In this document: positions 35,442 to 44,229 of the stretch, piece by piece
Numbering within the stretch: the stretch's first letter is position 1
Layout of the letters: each line of letters starts with the position of its first letter
Origin: Pseudomonadota bacterium
GTDB taxonomy: Bacteria > Pseudomonadota > Gammaproteobacteria > Steroidobacterales > Steroidobacteraceae
Direction: 5' to 3'
NCBI GenBank assembly: GCA_963204795.1
Contig: CAUJHX010000010.1
Span: 1-51,217, forward strand
DNA length: 51,217 nucleotides
Position numbers and translations under genes: made by a program
The notes under the pieces: generated by a model
What the model saw: only the letters and a program-made list of their open reading frames with translations
Database searches by the model: none
What the model was told of the DNA's origin: nothing

Positions 35442-37496
35442 ATGAATCCGGGCTGGTTTGCGATGCTGGCACTGCTCCCGGGCATGCAGGCGCTGGCCAT
35501 CGACAACCTGCGCTTCGAGGCGCGCCAGATCATTGCCGGCGACACCCGTCTCGAGGGCGTCAGCGCGCACCTGCGGCTGATTTCGGCCTCGACCACCGAG
35601 GCGACCGTGGACATTGCAGGCGTACACGCGGGCGCGGACCTACCGACGCTCGGGCAAGTGCGCCTCGTCTGCCGCAAGCCGGTGATCGCCGATCCACGTT
35701 TCGGTTGTGAGGCGGCGCTCCTCTCCGTGGAGCGCACGCCGATCGGACCATTGTCAGTGACGGCCGCGGGGGACTATCGCACGGATGTCGCGACCGGTCA
35801 GGCGCGCGCAACCCTCGCGAGGCTCGCCGGCGGTCGCATCGAAGTCGAGGCTCGCACCTCCCCGCAACGCTGGCAGCTGCGTGGCGATGCCAAGGGCCTG
35901 CACATCGGCGAATTGCGCAAACTTCTCGCGCCGTGGTTCAGCGTGCCGGCGGGCTGGACGCTCGAAGGGCGGATGGACGCGCAGGTTGCGGCGCACGGCG
36001 GCGCGACCCCGATGCACGCCGAAGTCGCGCTCGCACTCGCCGACGTGAACCTGTCGAACGAGGCGAGCACCCTCATCGCGGAGAACGCGGCGGCGGCGCT
36101 CGAGCTCACGCTGGATGCGCACCGGGATGGCTATGACCTCGATGCAACGGCGAAGGGCGAGCGCGGCCAGGCGCTCGCGGGCCCCGTGCTGCTCGACTTC
36201 AACCGCAATCCCCTCACGCTGCACGCGCGGGGCAGCTGGCGTGGCGACACGGTCGATCTTGCGCAGGTCGAGGCGAGCGCCCCGCAGCTCCTCGCCCTGC
36301 ACGGCAATGCGACCCTCACCCTGGGCGCCGCGCCCGAGCTCACCCAGGGACGCGTCGTGATCGGGGCGCTCGAGTTTCCCGCGGCCTATACGAGCCTCAT
36401 GCAGATCACGCTCGCCGCGACCGACTTCGGTGATCTCGTCACGGCCGGTCGCGCAAGCGGCGCGATCGTGCTGGCGCACAACGCCCTCGAACGCATCGAT
36501 CTCCAGCTCGAGCATTTCTCCACGTACAACGAACGCGAGTTCTTCATGAAGGACGTCGCCGGCGAGCTGCACTGGGCCGCGGCGAGGGATGCCGACGTCT
36601 CGCCCTCGTGGCTGTCGTGGAGCTCGGGGGGCGCCTACGGGCTCTCGGGCGGCGCGGCGCGTGTCGATTTCGTCACGCGTGCCGCCGGCTTTGCACTGGT
36701 CGAACCATGGCACATGCCGATCTTCGACGGCGCGATCGACATCCGCACGCTCGCCGTCAGCGGCATGGGCACACCGGACGTGAACCTGCGCTTCGACGCC
36801 GATATCGAGCCGATCAGCATGCCGCCGATCTGCAAGGCATTTGGCTGGCCCGAGTTCTCGGGGCGCATCGGCGGACGGATTCCGGGCGTGGAGCTGCGCG
36901 GCAACGAGCTCACGGTCAAGGGCGACATCGAAGCGAGTGTTTTCGACGGTGAAATTGTCACGAGCGGGCTGCGGCTGATCGACCCGCTCGGCAAGTGGCC
37001 GCGACTCTTCGCGAACGTGCGCGGCCGCAAGCTCGACCTTGAGCTCGTGACGCGTACTTTCGCCGTGGGATCCATCACCGGACGGCTCGATGTCGACATC
37101 CTCGGGCTCGAGCTCTTCGACTGGTCACCCGTCGCGTTCGATGCGCGGCTCGAGACGGCGAAGGGCGATCGCTCACGTCATCGCATCAGCGCGCGGGCCG
37201 TCCGGGAACTGTCGAACGTCGGCGGCGGCGGCGGCGGTGTCGCCCAGGCGTTGCAATCGGGCGTGCTGCAGTTCTTCGACGAGTACGGCTACGACAGGAT
37301 CGGCATCCGCTGCCGCCTCGCCAATGACGTCTGTCTCATGTCGGGGGTCGAGCCTGCCCCCGGCGGCTACTACATCGTGAAGGGCCGCGGCCTGCCGCGC
37401 ATCGACATTGTCGGCAACCAGGGCCGCGTCAACTGGCGCCAACTCGTCGCGCAGATCGTCTCGGGCCTCGACGCACAGGGCGTGGTCGTCGATTAG
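35442..37496 (+). CDS. YdbH-like AsmA-family envelope protein
   Basis: 684-aa exported protein made of long beta-strand repeats, as in AsmA-like bridge proteins that carry phospholipids between inner and outer membranes. The N-terminal hydrophobic stretch (FAMLALLPGMQALA) acts as signal or anchor. The C-terminal half, including PICKAFGWPEFSGRIGGRIPGVELRG and FDGEIVTSGLRLIDPLGKWP, resembles the YdbH (dicarboxylate-transport, PF11739) domain. The following gene encodes a DUF1318 protein, the same pairing as ydbH and ydbL in E. coli, which supports the call. GTG 35430 is an alternative start. No strong ribosome site is visible. Confidence 0.82.
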   Translation: MNPGWFAMLALLPGMQALAIDNLRFEARQIIAGDTRLEGVSAHLRLISASTTEATVDIAGVHAGADLPTLGQVRLVCRKPVIADPRFGCEAALLSVERTPIGPLSVTAAGDYRTDVATGQARATLARLAGGRIEVEARTSPQRWQLRGDAKGLHIGELRKLLAPWFSVPAGWTLEGRMDAQVAAHGGATPMHAEVALALADVNLSNEASTLIAENAAAALELTLDAHRDGYDLDATAKGERGQALAGPVLLDFNRNPLTLHARGSWRGDTVDLAQVEASAPQLLALHGNATLTLGAAPELTQGRVVIGALEFPAAYTSLMQITLAATDFGDLVTAGRASGAIVLAHNALERIDLQLEHFSTYNEREFFMKDVAGELHWAAARDADVSPSWLSWSSGGAYGLSGGAARVDFVTRAAGFALVEPWHMPIFDGAIDIRTLAVSGMGTPDVNLRFDADIEPISMPPICKAFGWPEFSGRIGGRIPGVELRGNELTVKGDIEASVFDGEIVTSGLRLIDPLGKWPRLFANVRGRKLDLELVTRTFAVGSITGRLDVDILGLELFDWSPVAFDARLETAKGDRSRHRISARAVRELSNVGGGGGGVAQALQSGVLQFFDEYGYDRIGIRCRLANDVCLMSGVEPAPGGYYIVKGRGLPRIDIVGNQGRVNWRQLVAQIVSGLDAQGVVVD

Positions 37497-37569
37497 CATG
37501 GCAGGTACACTGGTTCAGGTGGCGTTCACACGCCTGCCGGACAATGGTCACGTGACTCGGGAGAGATCC

Positions 37570-38181
37570 ATGCGGAAGGTCGTCCTGCCCTGCAAACTGG
37601 CGCTAGCCTGCCTGCTGTTCGCGGCGTGCGTCACCATCAATGTCTACTTTCCGGCTGCGGCGGCCGAAAAGGCGGCAGACCAGATCATCGACCAGGTCAC
37701 GGGCTCCTCGCCTGGTGCGACCGGCAAGACCCCGCCACAGACCCGCAATGTGCCGGCATCCGATACGCTGCTGCGCACGGTCGCGGCGGCGATCCTCGAG
37801 AGCCTCGTGCCTGCGGCCCACGCTCAGGGCAGCGCCAATCTCGACGTCGATTCACCCGAGGTCCGCGCGATCACGGCCTCGATGACCCAGCGTTTCCAGC
37901 AGCTGGAGAAGTACTTTGCCTCGGGCGCGGTGGGCTACACGGCCGACGGCCTCGTCGAGGTGCGCGATCAGGGTGCGGTGCCGCTGCCGGAGCGCGCGGC
38001 CGTGAAGCGCCTCGTTGCCGAGGAGAACACCGACCGCACGGCGCTCTATGGCGCGATCGCCGCGGCGAATGGTCACCCGGAATGGGCGGCCGACATTCGC
38101 CAGACCTTTGCGCGGCGTTGGGTCGCGCGCGCCAAGCCGGGCTGGTATTACCAGGAAGGCGGCGCCTGGAAGCAGAAGTAA
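37570..38181 (+). CDS. DUF1318 (YdbL-like) lipoprotein
   Basis: 203-aa lipoprotein. The signal peptide ends in LLFAAC (Cys20) and is followed at once by a short hydrophobic strand, VTINVYFPA, then a helix and an Ala/Pro linker. The DUF1318 domain (about 100-200) carries VKRLVAEENTDRTALYGAIA and the C-terminal GWYYQ. In E. coli the separate lipoprotein YnbE, with a similar short strand, sits between YdbH and YdbL. Here no gene fits in the 73-bp gap, and this protein seems to combine both functions. ATG 37570 is preceded by GGGAGAG. It probably assists the YdbH-like bridge. Confidence 0.85.
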   Translation: MRKVVLPCKLALACLLFAACVTINVYFPAAAAEKAADQIIDQVTGSSPGATGKTPPQTRNVPASDTLLRTVAAAILESLVPAAHAQGSANLDVDSPEVRAITASMTQRFQQLEKYFASGAVGYTADGLVEVRDQGAVPLPERAAVKRLVAEENTDRTALYGAIAAANGHPEWAADIRQTFARRWVARAKPGWYYQEGGAWKQK

Positions 38182-38234
38182 CGCGCCCCTACGGCAGCTG
38201 AGCGGCCGGCGGCGCGAGGCCGCTGGCCACCACC

Positions 38235-40055
38235 ATGGCCCTCGACGCGCATGCCATCGCCGTACTCGCCCTGACGGCGTTCGCCTTCGTGCTCTTCGCC
38301 CGCGATGACATCGCGATCGAGACATCGAGCCTGCTGATCGTCACGCTGCTCGCGGCCGGCTTCATCCTCTTTCCGTACGAAACAGCCAAAGGCCCGCTCG
38401 AGCCCGCAGATTTCTTCCTCGGCTTCGGCAACGAGGCGCTCGTTGCGATCTGTGCGCTCGTGATGGCCACCCAGGGACTCGTGCGCACCGGCGCGCTGGC
38501 GCCCCTCGGGCGCATCGTCACGCGCCTGTGGGCGGCGAGCCCGGTGCTCGCGCTCGCCGTGATGCTTGCGATCACGGCCCTCTTCAGCGCCTTCATGAAC
38601 AACACGCCGCTCGTGGCATTGATGATTCCGATCCTGACGACTGTCGCGCTGCGCTCGGGCAGCTCGCCCTCGCGGACGCTGATGCCGATGACCTTCGCTG
38701 CCCAGATCGGCGGCATGGGCACGCCGATCGGCACCTCGCTCAACCTGCTCGTGATCGGCACGGCGACCAGTCTCGGGGTGCCACAGTTTCACATGTTCGA
38801 TTTTCTCGAGCCCGCCGCGATCGCGGGCGGCATCGGCATCCTGTACCTGTGGCTGGTCGCCCCATACCTGCTGCCGAAGGGCGCCGCGGTCGCCGATACC
38901 TCGCCGCGCGTCTTCCTCGCGCAGATGCGCATCAAGGCGGGCGGCGCGGCCGACGGCGCGACGCTTGCCGACATGATCAGGAAAACCGGTGGCACGATGA
39001 AGGTACGGGCGGTTACGCGCGGTGCGGGACTGGCGATCGTGCCGTTGCCCGACACGCTGCTCGCAGCCGGGGACCAGCTGCACGTGCGCGACACGCCCCC
39101 GCGACTCATGGAGTACGCACGCGTGATCGGCGGAGATCTCTACTCCGACGATGCGCCGGTCGACGAGCAGCACCCGCTCAAGGCGCAAGACCAGCAGACC
39201 GCCGAGCTCGTCGTGACACCGGGCTCGCTGCTCGCCGGACGCACCCTCGACGAGGTCGACTTCGACGAGCGCTACCAGCTGGTTGCGCTGGCACGGCACC
39301 GCCCCGGCGAGGGCGACGAGTGGGGCGCCCGGGTGGCGCGCCTGCAGGCGGAACAGCTCGGAGTCGGCGACGTGCTCCTCGTGCAGGGCCCGGCCGCGCA
39401 GATCGCAGCAGTGAAGCGCAGCGGCGAGCTGCTGGTGCTCGACGCCACCGCGGACGTGCCCGAAACCCGCAAGGCCCCACTCGCGCTCGCGATCATGGCG
39501 ATGATCATCGTCGCGGCATCCCTGCGCATCGCGCCGGTCGCGATCGCCGCGCTCGTCGGGGTGTTGCTGATGGTGTTCACGGGGTGCCTGAAATGGCGCG
39601 ACGCGACGCGCGCACTCGATTCCTCGATGATCTTCCTGACGGTGGCCGCGATTGCGCTCGCCCTCGCGCTCGTGCAGACCGGCGCGGCCGCCTTCGTCGC
39701 GGGCGGGCTCGTCAGGGCGAGCGCCGCGCTGCCCCATCCGGTGATCCTGAGCGCGACGATGATCCTCATGGCCGTACTCGCGAACTTCGTCTCGAACAGC
39801 GCCGCGGCGGTCATCGGCACACCGATCGCGATCGAGCTCGCCCGCCAGCTGGGGCTCGCGCCCGAACCCTTCGTGCTCGCGGTGCTCTTCGGCGTCAACA
39901 TGGGGTATGCCACACCACTCGCCGACAACTGCAACCTGATGGTCTTCAGCGCCGGCGGCTACCGTTTCAAGGATTTCGTGCGCGTCGGGGTACCGCTGAT
40001 GCTGATCATGTGGCTCACGCTGTCGTGGCTGCTGCCACGCTACTATCCGCTCTGA
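38235..40055 (+). CDS. SLC13/DASS-family permease with TrkA-C domains
   Basis: 606-aa inner-membrane transporter. Two bundles of membrane helices (about 1-225 and about 420-606) flank a cytoplasmic middle region with two RCK_C/TrkA-C-like modules (GATLADMIRKTGGTMKVRAV, LVVTPGSLLAGRTLDEVDF). Conserved substrate-site motifs are FSAFMNNTPLVALMIPI and GTPIGTSLN in the first half and NFVSNSAAAVIGTPIAIE in the second. Members carry sulfate or dicarboxylates with sodium. The RCK_C-containing subgroup is often sulfate- or thiosulfate-related, so the substrate is not certain. It stands alone and converges with the ABC permease, 2 bp apart. Confidence 0.9.
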   Translation: MALDAHAIAVLALTAFAFVLFARDDIAIETSSLLIVTLLAAGFILFPYETAKGPLEPADFFLGFGNEALVAICALVMATQGLVRTGALAPLGRIVTRLWAASPVLALAVMLAITALFSAFMNNTPLVALMIPILTTVALRSGSSPSRTLMPMTFAAQIGGMGTPIGTSLNLLVIGTATSLGVPQFHMFDFLEPAAIAGGIGILYLWLVAPYLLPKGAAVADTSPRVFLAQMRIKAGGAADGATLADMIRKTGGTMKVRAVTRGAGLAIVPLPDTLLAAGDQLHVRDTPPRLMEYARVIGGDLYSDDAPVDEQHPLKAQDQQTAELVVTPGSLLAGRTLDEVDFDERYQLVALARHRPGEGDEWGARVARLQAEQLGVGDVLLVQGPAAQIAAVKRSGELLVLDATADVPETRKAPLALAIMAMIIVAASLRIAPVAIAALVGVLLMVFTGCLKWRDATRALDSSMIFLTVAAIALALALVQTGAAAFVAGGLVRASAALPHPVILSATMILMAVLANFVSNSAAAVIGTPIAIELARQLGLAPEPFVLAVLFGVNMGYATPLADNCNLMVFSAGGYRFKDFVRVGVPLMLIMWLTLSWLLPRYYPL

Positions 40056-40057
40056 CG

Positions 40058-40888
40058 CTACTCGCGCATGCCAACGCCGCGGTTCATCAGGAGCACCGCG
40101 ATCACGAACATCGCGGCCGCGAAGGCAGTCATGAGCCCGAAAGCGGTTGCGACATTCACGTCGGAAGTGCCGAGGAAGCCGTAACGGAACGCGTTGACCA
40201 TGTAGAGGATGGGGTTCGCGTAGGACAGCTTCTGCGCCCAGGCTGGCAGCAGCGCGATCGAGAAGAACACTCCGCCGAAATAGGTGAGCGGGGTCAGCAC
40301 GAACGACGGAATCCAGTTCACCTGCTCGAAGTTCTTCGCGAACATCGCGTTCAGGAAGCCGCCGAGCGAGAACACGATCGCCGTGAGGAGCCCTGCGCCT
40401 GCGATCAGCAGCAGATGGTGAATCGCGAGCTTTGCGAACAGCAGCGAGATCACGGTCACCACGACGCCGACGAGGAGCCCGCGCACCACCCCGCCACCGA
40501 CATAGCCGAGCACGATCACCCAGTTCGGCAACGGCGAGACGAGCAGCTCCTCGACGTGCTTGCTGAACTTCGCACCGAAGAACGACGACACGACGTTTGC
40601 GTAGGAATTGGTGATCACCGCCATCATGATGAGCCCGGGCGCGATGAACTGCATGTAGTCGACGCCGCCCATGGGTCCGATGCGCCGGCCGATCAGTGCA
40701 CCGAAGATCACGAAATAGAGCGTGGCGGTGACTGCCGACGGCACGATGGTCTGGCCCCAGATACGGATGATCCGCTCGAATTCCCGCCGGATGATCGTCC
40801 TGAAGCCGACCCAGCGCGCGTGCGTAGTGTTCGGCAAGGGCGCCGCCGTCGATGTGGGCCCGGTGGGGGCGGCAGCCGCGTCGCTCAT
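40058..40888 (-). CDS. ABC-2 type exporter permease (YadH-like)
   Basis: 276-aa inner-membrane protein with six hydrophobic helices and the ABC-2 membrane signature near the C-terminus (FFSIALLPAWAQKLSYANPILYMVNAFRYGFLG). GFRTIIRREFERIIRIWGQT forms the amphipathic coupling helix before the first membrane segment. Together with the upstream ATPase it matches the YadG/YadH pair. The substrate of that exporter is unknown; related systems move polysaccharides, lipids or drugs. The start overlaps the ATPase stop by 4 bp (ATGA), so the two are translationally coupled. Confidence 0.92.
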   Translation of the reverse strand: MSDAAAAPTGPTSTAAPLPNTTHARWVGFRTIIRREFERIIRIWGQTIVPSAVTATLYFVIFGALIGRRIGPMGGVDYMQFIAPGLIMMAVITNSYANVVSSFFGAKFSKHVEELLVSPLPNWVIVLGYVGGGVVRGLLVGVVVTVISLLFAKLAIHHLLLIAGAGLLTAIVFSLGGFLNAMFAKNFEQVNWIPSFVLTPLTYFGGVFFSIALLPAWAQKLSYANPILYMVNAFRYGFLGTSDVNVATAFGLMTAFAAAMFVIAVLLMNRGVGMRE

Positions 40889-41811
40889 GGGCGCGCGCCC
40901 TGGCGGCCGTCGACGAGACGCATGAAGATCTCCTCGAGCCGGTTCACCTTGTTGCGCATCGACACGACCTCGATGCCCTGGGACGCGAGGCGCACGAAGA
41001 TCCCGTTCAGGCTCTGTTCCTTCGACACCTCGACCTCGAGCGTGTGATCGTCGATGCGGGTCATGCTGTAACCCTCGATGCGCGGAACAGATGCGACGGC
41101 ATCACGCAGATTCAACACGAAGACTTCGCTCTTGAGTCGCCGCAGCAGGCTCGCCATGCGGTCGCGTTCCACGATCCTGCCACCGGCGATGATCGCGATG
41201 TCGCGGCAAAGGGTCTCGGCCTCCTCGAGATAGTGCGTCGTCAGGATGATGGTGGTTCCCTGCGCGTTGATCTCGCGCAGGAAGTCCCACATGGAGCGGC
41301 GGATTTCGATATCGACGCCCGCGGTGGGCTCGTCCAGGATCAGCAGGCGCGGTTCGTGCACGAGCGCGCGTGCGATCATCAGGCGCCGCTTCATGCCGCC
41401 CGAAAGACCGCGCGAAATCGAGTGGCGGCGATCCCAGAGCGCGAGCTTCCTGAGGTAGTGCTCGGCGCGCTGCTTCGCGATCCGGCGGTCGATGCCGTAG
41501 AAGCCTGCCTGATTGACGACGATCTCGAGCGGTGTCTCGAAGAAGTTGAAATTGACTTCCTGCGGCACCACGCCGATGCAGGCCTTCGCGGCCTCGAGAT
41601 CGCGATCGATGTCGTGGCCGAACACTTCGAGTCGGCCACCCGTCTTGTTGACGAGCGATGTCGCAATTCCGATCAGTGTGGTCTTGCCGGCGCCGTTCGG
41701 GCCGAGCAGGGCGAAGAAATCGCCCTGCTCGACGTCGAGATCGACGCCCTTCAGGGCCTGCACGCCGTTCTTGTAGGTCTTGACGAGGCCCTGGGCGGAA
41801 AGCGCGTGCAT
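40885..41811 (-). CDS. ABC transporter ATP-binding protein (YadG-like)
   Basis: 308-aa ATPase, the same length as E. coli YadG. Walker A is GPNGAGKTT (38-46), the ABC signature is LSGGM (136-140), Walker B is LLILDEP (156-162), and the switch His follows in LTTHYLEEAE. The C-terminal ~80 residues form the extra domain found in YadG/DrrA-type proteins. ATG 41811 starts at the conserved N-terminus; the in-frame GTG at 41832 would add 7 residues. It powers the downstream ABC-2 permease. It lies 66 bp after a FlhD-like gene on the same strand, and that gap contains degenerate heptamer repeats. Confidence 0.93.
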   Translation of the reverse strand: MHALSAQGLVKTYKNGVQALKGVDLDVEQGDFFALLGPNGAGKTTLIGIATSLVNKTGGRLEVFGHDIDRDLEAAKACIGVVPQEVNFNFFETPLEIVVNQAGFYGIDRRIAKQRAEHYLRKLALWDRRHSISRGLSGGMKRRLMIARALVHEPRLLILDEPTAGVDIEIRRSMWDFLREINAQGTTIILTTHYLEEAETLCRDIAIIAGGRIVERDRMASLLRRLKSEVFVLNLRDAVASVPRIEGYSMTRIDDHTLEVEVSKEQSLNGIFVRLASQGIEVVSMRNKVNRLEEIFMRLVDGRQGARP

Positions 41812-41866
41812 GCGAGGCGCAAAGGGTAGCACAGGGACTGTGCTGCGGTGCGGCGTGCAACGAAGA

Positions 41867-41901
41867 CGGGCTGCGGGCTACGGGCTGCGCGGCGCGGGCC
41901 A
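41867..41901. repeat. Degenerate CGGGCNN heptamer array
   Basis: Five heptamers in phase: CGGGCTG, CGGGCTA, CGGGCTG, CGCGGCG and CGGGCCA. The first three are near-perfect. They share the CGGGC core with the long arrays at the two ends of the window. The array covers the stop codon (41878) and the last eight or so codons of the minus-strand FlhD-like gene and part of the gap before the ABC gene. Confidence 0.65.
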
Positions 41902-42492
41902 GCAGGCGGCGGCGAGCAACTGCATGCCCCGGAGCCGTGCCAGTTCGAAGTCGGCCGGCTCTGCACTGGCCGCAGCGGTGAGCAGGTAACGCCACACTTC
42001 GGGACTGCGCGCCCAGCGCGGGCGCAGGAAGTGCGGGCTGCACTCGAGGCACTCGCCGAGCTGGCGCAGGCTGAGCGCCGCGAGCCACTCGACGCTGTCG
42101 TCGCGCAGCCCGAGCACGATACGGGCGGCGAAGCGTCGAGTCTGCACGAGGTGCCACGCGTAAGTCAGTGTCAGATAAGACAGTCGCGGCAGCGATTCCT
42201 CCGCAAACCACTGCACTTCCTCGCGCGATTCGCGCACACCACCAGGTGCTCCGCGTGACAGCGGCAAGAACTCGTCGAAACCGATTTCGATGAGCAGGAA
42301 GGGACAGCCCGCCAGACGCCGCCGCTGCAGTGCACCGAGTGCACGCCACAGCCCGGCGGAATCGCGCAGCAGCGGAGGCAGCCCGGCGGCGTCGCCGCCG
42401 GCACGTCCCGCCATGAGTTCGAGCGCCAGATCGTTGATTTCTGCGAGCGATGCCAGCGAGCCCGCGGCATCGGAGGTGTATCCGGATTGCAT
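41878..42492 (-). CDS. FlhD-like regulator candidate
   Basis: 204-aa cytoplasmic protein with no obvious family at first sight. Residues about 104-160 align by eye with E. coli FlhD: both have LSYL at the start, then LVQ (IVQ in FlhD), LG, LAALxLxQ, and a following acidic/leucine-rich helix ending in an R-aromatic pair. The N-terminal ~95 residues are extra and unassigned. The divergent neighbour encodes a FlhC-like protein, the normal partner of FlhD, which strongly supports the reading. ATG 42492 is preceded by AGAGGGGG. The final codons lie in a heptamer repeat. I saw this match by eye only; a profile search is needed. Confidence 0.6.
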   Translation of the reverse strand: MQSGYTSDAAGSLASLAEINDLALELMAGRAGGDAAGLPPLLRDSAGLWRALGALQRRRLAGCPFLLIEIGFDEFLPLSRGAPGGVRESREEVQWFAEESLPRLSYLTLTYAWHLVQTRRFAARIVLGLRDDSVEWLAALSLRQLGECLECSPHFLRPRWARSPEVWRYLLTAAASAEPADFELARLRGMQLLAAACWPAPRSP

Positions 42493-42550
42493 ATTTCCCC
42501 CTCTTTGCCGTCGATACTGCCCACAAACAGGGCTTCAAAGCCATGCGCAA

Positions 42551-42582
42551 ATTTGGGATATTTGTACCAAATCGGTTTTTGG
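42551..42582. promoter_or_regulatory. Candidate operator between the divergent FlhD-like and FlhC-like genes
   Basis: ATTTGG (42551-42556), ten bases, then CCAAAT (42567-42572) is a perfect inverted repeat. A third TTTGG (42578-42582) lies 6 bp after the CCAAA. The segment is markedly AT-rich against its GC-rich surroundings and lies within the 111-bp divergent promoter region. It could bind the FlhD/FlhC-like proteins or another dimeric regulator. Confidence 0.4.
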
Positions 42583-42603
42583 CGTCACATGGAGTGGGTA
42601 ATC

Positions 42604-43269
42604 ATGCGCATCACCGACGACCGCTACTGCCGCGACCGCATGCGCCTCGACCTCGCGCTGCGCCTGATCGGTCACGAGGCCCGCACCCACACCATCCGCT
42701 TGTGGACCGGTCTCACGGAAGACCGGGTGCGCAAGCTCTATCGCACCTACATCACCGAGCATCCGGGATCGCCTGTCACACGTCGGCGCGGCAAATCGCC
42801 GCAGCGCTGCAGCTATTTCCTGCGCTCACCCCGTGTGCAGCAGGAAGCAGCCGTACTCGCGGGGTTCTTCTGCATGGCAGGTATCCTGGCGCACGGCTGG
42901 CGGCTCGACCCGCGGGCGCTCCCGATTGCGCAAGGCGAGCTGCTGTGCACCGCCTACGAGACTTATCTCGCGCTCGTCGCCGAACCTCGCATCTCGTTCG
43001 AGCACGCGGCCTTTCTCGTCATTGCTCTGGCGCGTGGCGACGAGCTCGCGCTGCGCCCCTGCACCGGGTGCGGCGCCCTGACCCTGGTCGACTGCTGCAC
43101 ACTGCGCGCGGTGGCCTGCAACGTGTGTGCCGCAACGCCGCGCCTGCCGCAGCCCTTGCCGTCTGCGGTCCGCCTGCGGCGCGCCCGGGACCTGCCGGCG
43201 GCCGCGCGCGGCGCCCCCGCGCCAGCGCAACTGGCGCCCATCCCGCCGCGAGCGGAGCTGCCCAGCTGA
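42604..43269 (+). CDS. FlhC-like transcriptional regulator
   Basis: 221-aa protein resembling FlhC, the DNA-binding half of the FlhD4C2 flagellar master regulator. Residues about 12-60 match the FlhC N-terminal helices (LDLALRLIGHEARTHTIRL, LTEDRVRKLYRTYI, PGSP). The four zinc cysteines are present as C153-x2-C156-x15-C172-x2-C175, almost the spacing in E. coli FlhC. The Pro/Ala-rich tail is variable. ATG 42604 is used because GGAG lies 9 bases upstream. There are no flagellar genes in this window, and the gene is divergent from the FlhD-like gene rather than co-linear as in flhDC. Confidence 0.82.
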   Translation: MRITDDRYCRDRMRLDLALRLIGHEARTHTIRLWTGLTEDRVRKLYRTYITEHPGSPVTRRRGKSPQRCSYFLRSPRVQQEAAVLAGFFCMAGILAHGWRLDPRALPIAQGELLCTAYETYLALVAEPRISFEHAAFLVIALARGDELALRPCTGCGALTLVDCCTLRAVACNVCAATPRLPQPLPSAVRLRRARDLPAAARGAPAPAQLAPIPPRAELPS

Positions 43270-43302
43270 CGACTGCGCGCGCATGAGGTTCATAATGAGA
43301 GT

Positions 43303-44229
43303 GTGTACAGGCCACCCAATTTCTTCGCCGGGCCCTACCTCGATCGGAACGCCTGGGAGCGCGACGACACAGCATGGTTCGAGGTGGCGCGGAACGACAC
43401 CCGCACGCGCTACATCCTGGCGCGCGGCACGGCCCACCTCGTCGTCCACGAGCCTGCGCCTCATGTCGTGTTTCTCGGTGGCGATGATCCGCGCCTCGCG
43501 CTCGTTGAGGAGCGCCACGCCGTGCTGCTCGGCTGGTTCGACGGTGCGCGCTGCGTGCTCGTCGAAGACGAGACCCGGGATGGGGACGCCGATTCGCCAC
43601 CCCATGCCGGTCGGTTCGAGGAACTGCGCCCGCTCTCGGCGGAACTGCCCGAGCGGGAGGCGGGACTGCTCGCCTACGCACGGGCGCTGTCCGTCTGGCG
43701 CGCCCGCCACCGCTATTGCGGCGCCTGCGGCGCCCCCACGCGGCCCACGCGCGCGGGTCACGCACTCGTGTGTTCGAACCTCTCCTGCAGGCAGGAATCC
43801 TTTCCGCGCATCGATCCGGCGATCATCGTGCTCGTCACGGATGGCGAGCGGGCGTTGCTCGGCCGCCAGGCGAGCTGGCCGCAGGGCCGCTATTCGACGA
43901 TCGCCGGCTTCGTCGAGCCAGGCGAAAGCGTCGAGGACGCCGTCGCACGCGAAGTGATGGAAGAGGCCGGCATCGCCCTGGGCGAGATCACCTATCACTC
44001 CTCGCAACCCTGGCCGTTCCCGTCGTCACTGATGCTCGGCTTTGTGGCGCGCGCCACGAGCACTGCGATCAGTCGTCGCGATTCCGAGCTCGAGGATGCG
44101 CAATGGTTCTCGCGCGCGAATATCGCCTCGGGACACCCGCGAGTCGGCGCGCGCACCTCGATTTCCTGGCGGCTCATCGAAACCTGGTTCAACGAGGGGT
44201 GGCCCGTTCCTCTCGCGCGAGTGAGCTGA
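43303..44229 (+). CDS. nudC: NAD(+) diphosphatase / NAD-cap hydrolase NudC
   Basis: 308-aa Nudix hydrolase that cleaves NADH or NAD to NMN(H) and AMP and, in E. coli, removes NAD caps from RNA. The zinc ribbon is formed by Cys139, Cys142, Cys157 and Cys162. The Nudix box GFVEPGESVEDAVAREVMEE (202-221) holds the catalytic glutamates. SQPWPFPSSLM (234-244) is the diagnostic NudC motif. The GTG start at 43303 gives the expected length. The stop overlaps the next start (TGATG), so it is co-translated with the DUF4126 membrane gene. Confidence 0.95.
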   Translation: MYRPPNFFAGPYLDRNAWERDDTAWFEVARNDTRTRYILARGTAHLVVHEPAPHVVFLGGDDPRLALVEERHAVLLGWFDGARCVLVEDETRDGDADSPPHAGRFEELRPLSAELPEREAGLLAYARALSVWRARHRYCGACGAPTRPTRAGHALVCSNLSCRQESFPRIDPAIIVLVTDGERALLGRQASWPQGRYSTIAGFVEPGESVEDAVAREVMEEAGIALGEITYHSSQPWPFPSSLMLGFVARATSTAISRRDSELEDAQWFSRANIASGHPRVGARTSISWRLIETWFNEGWPVPLARVS

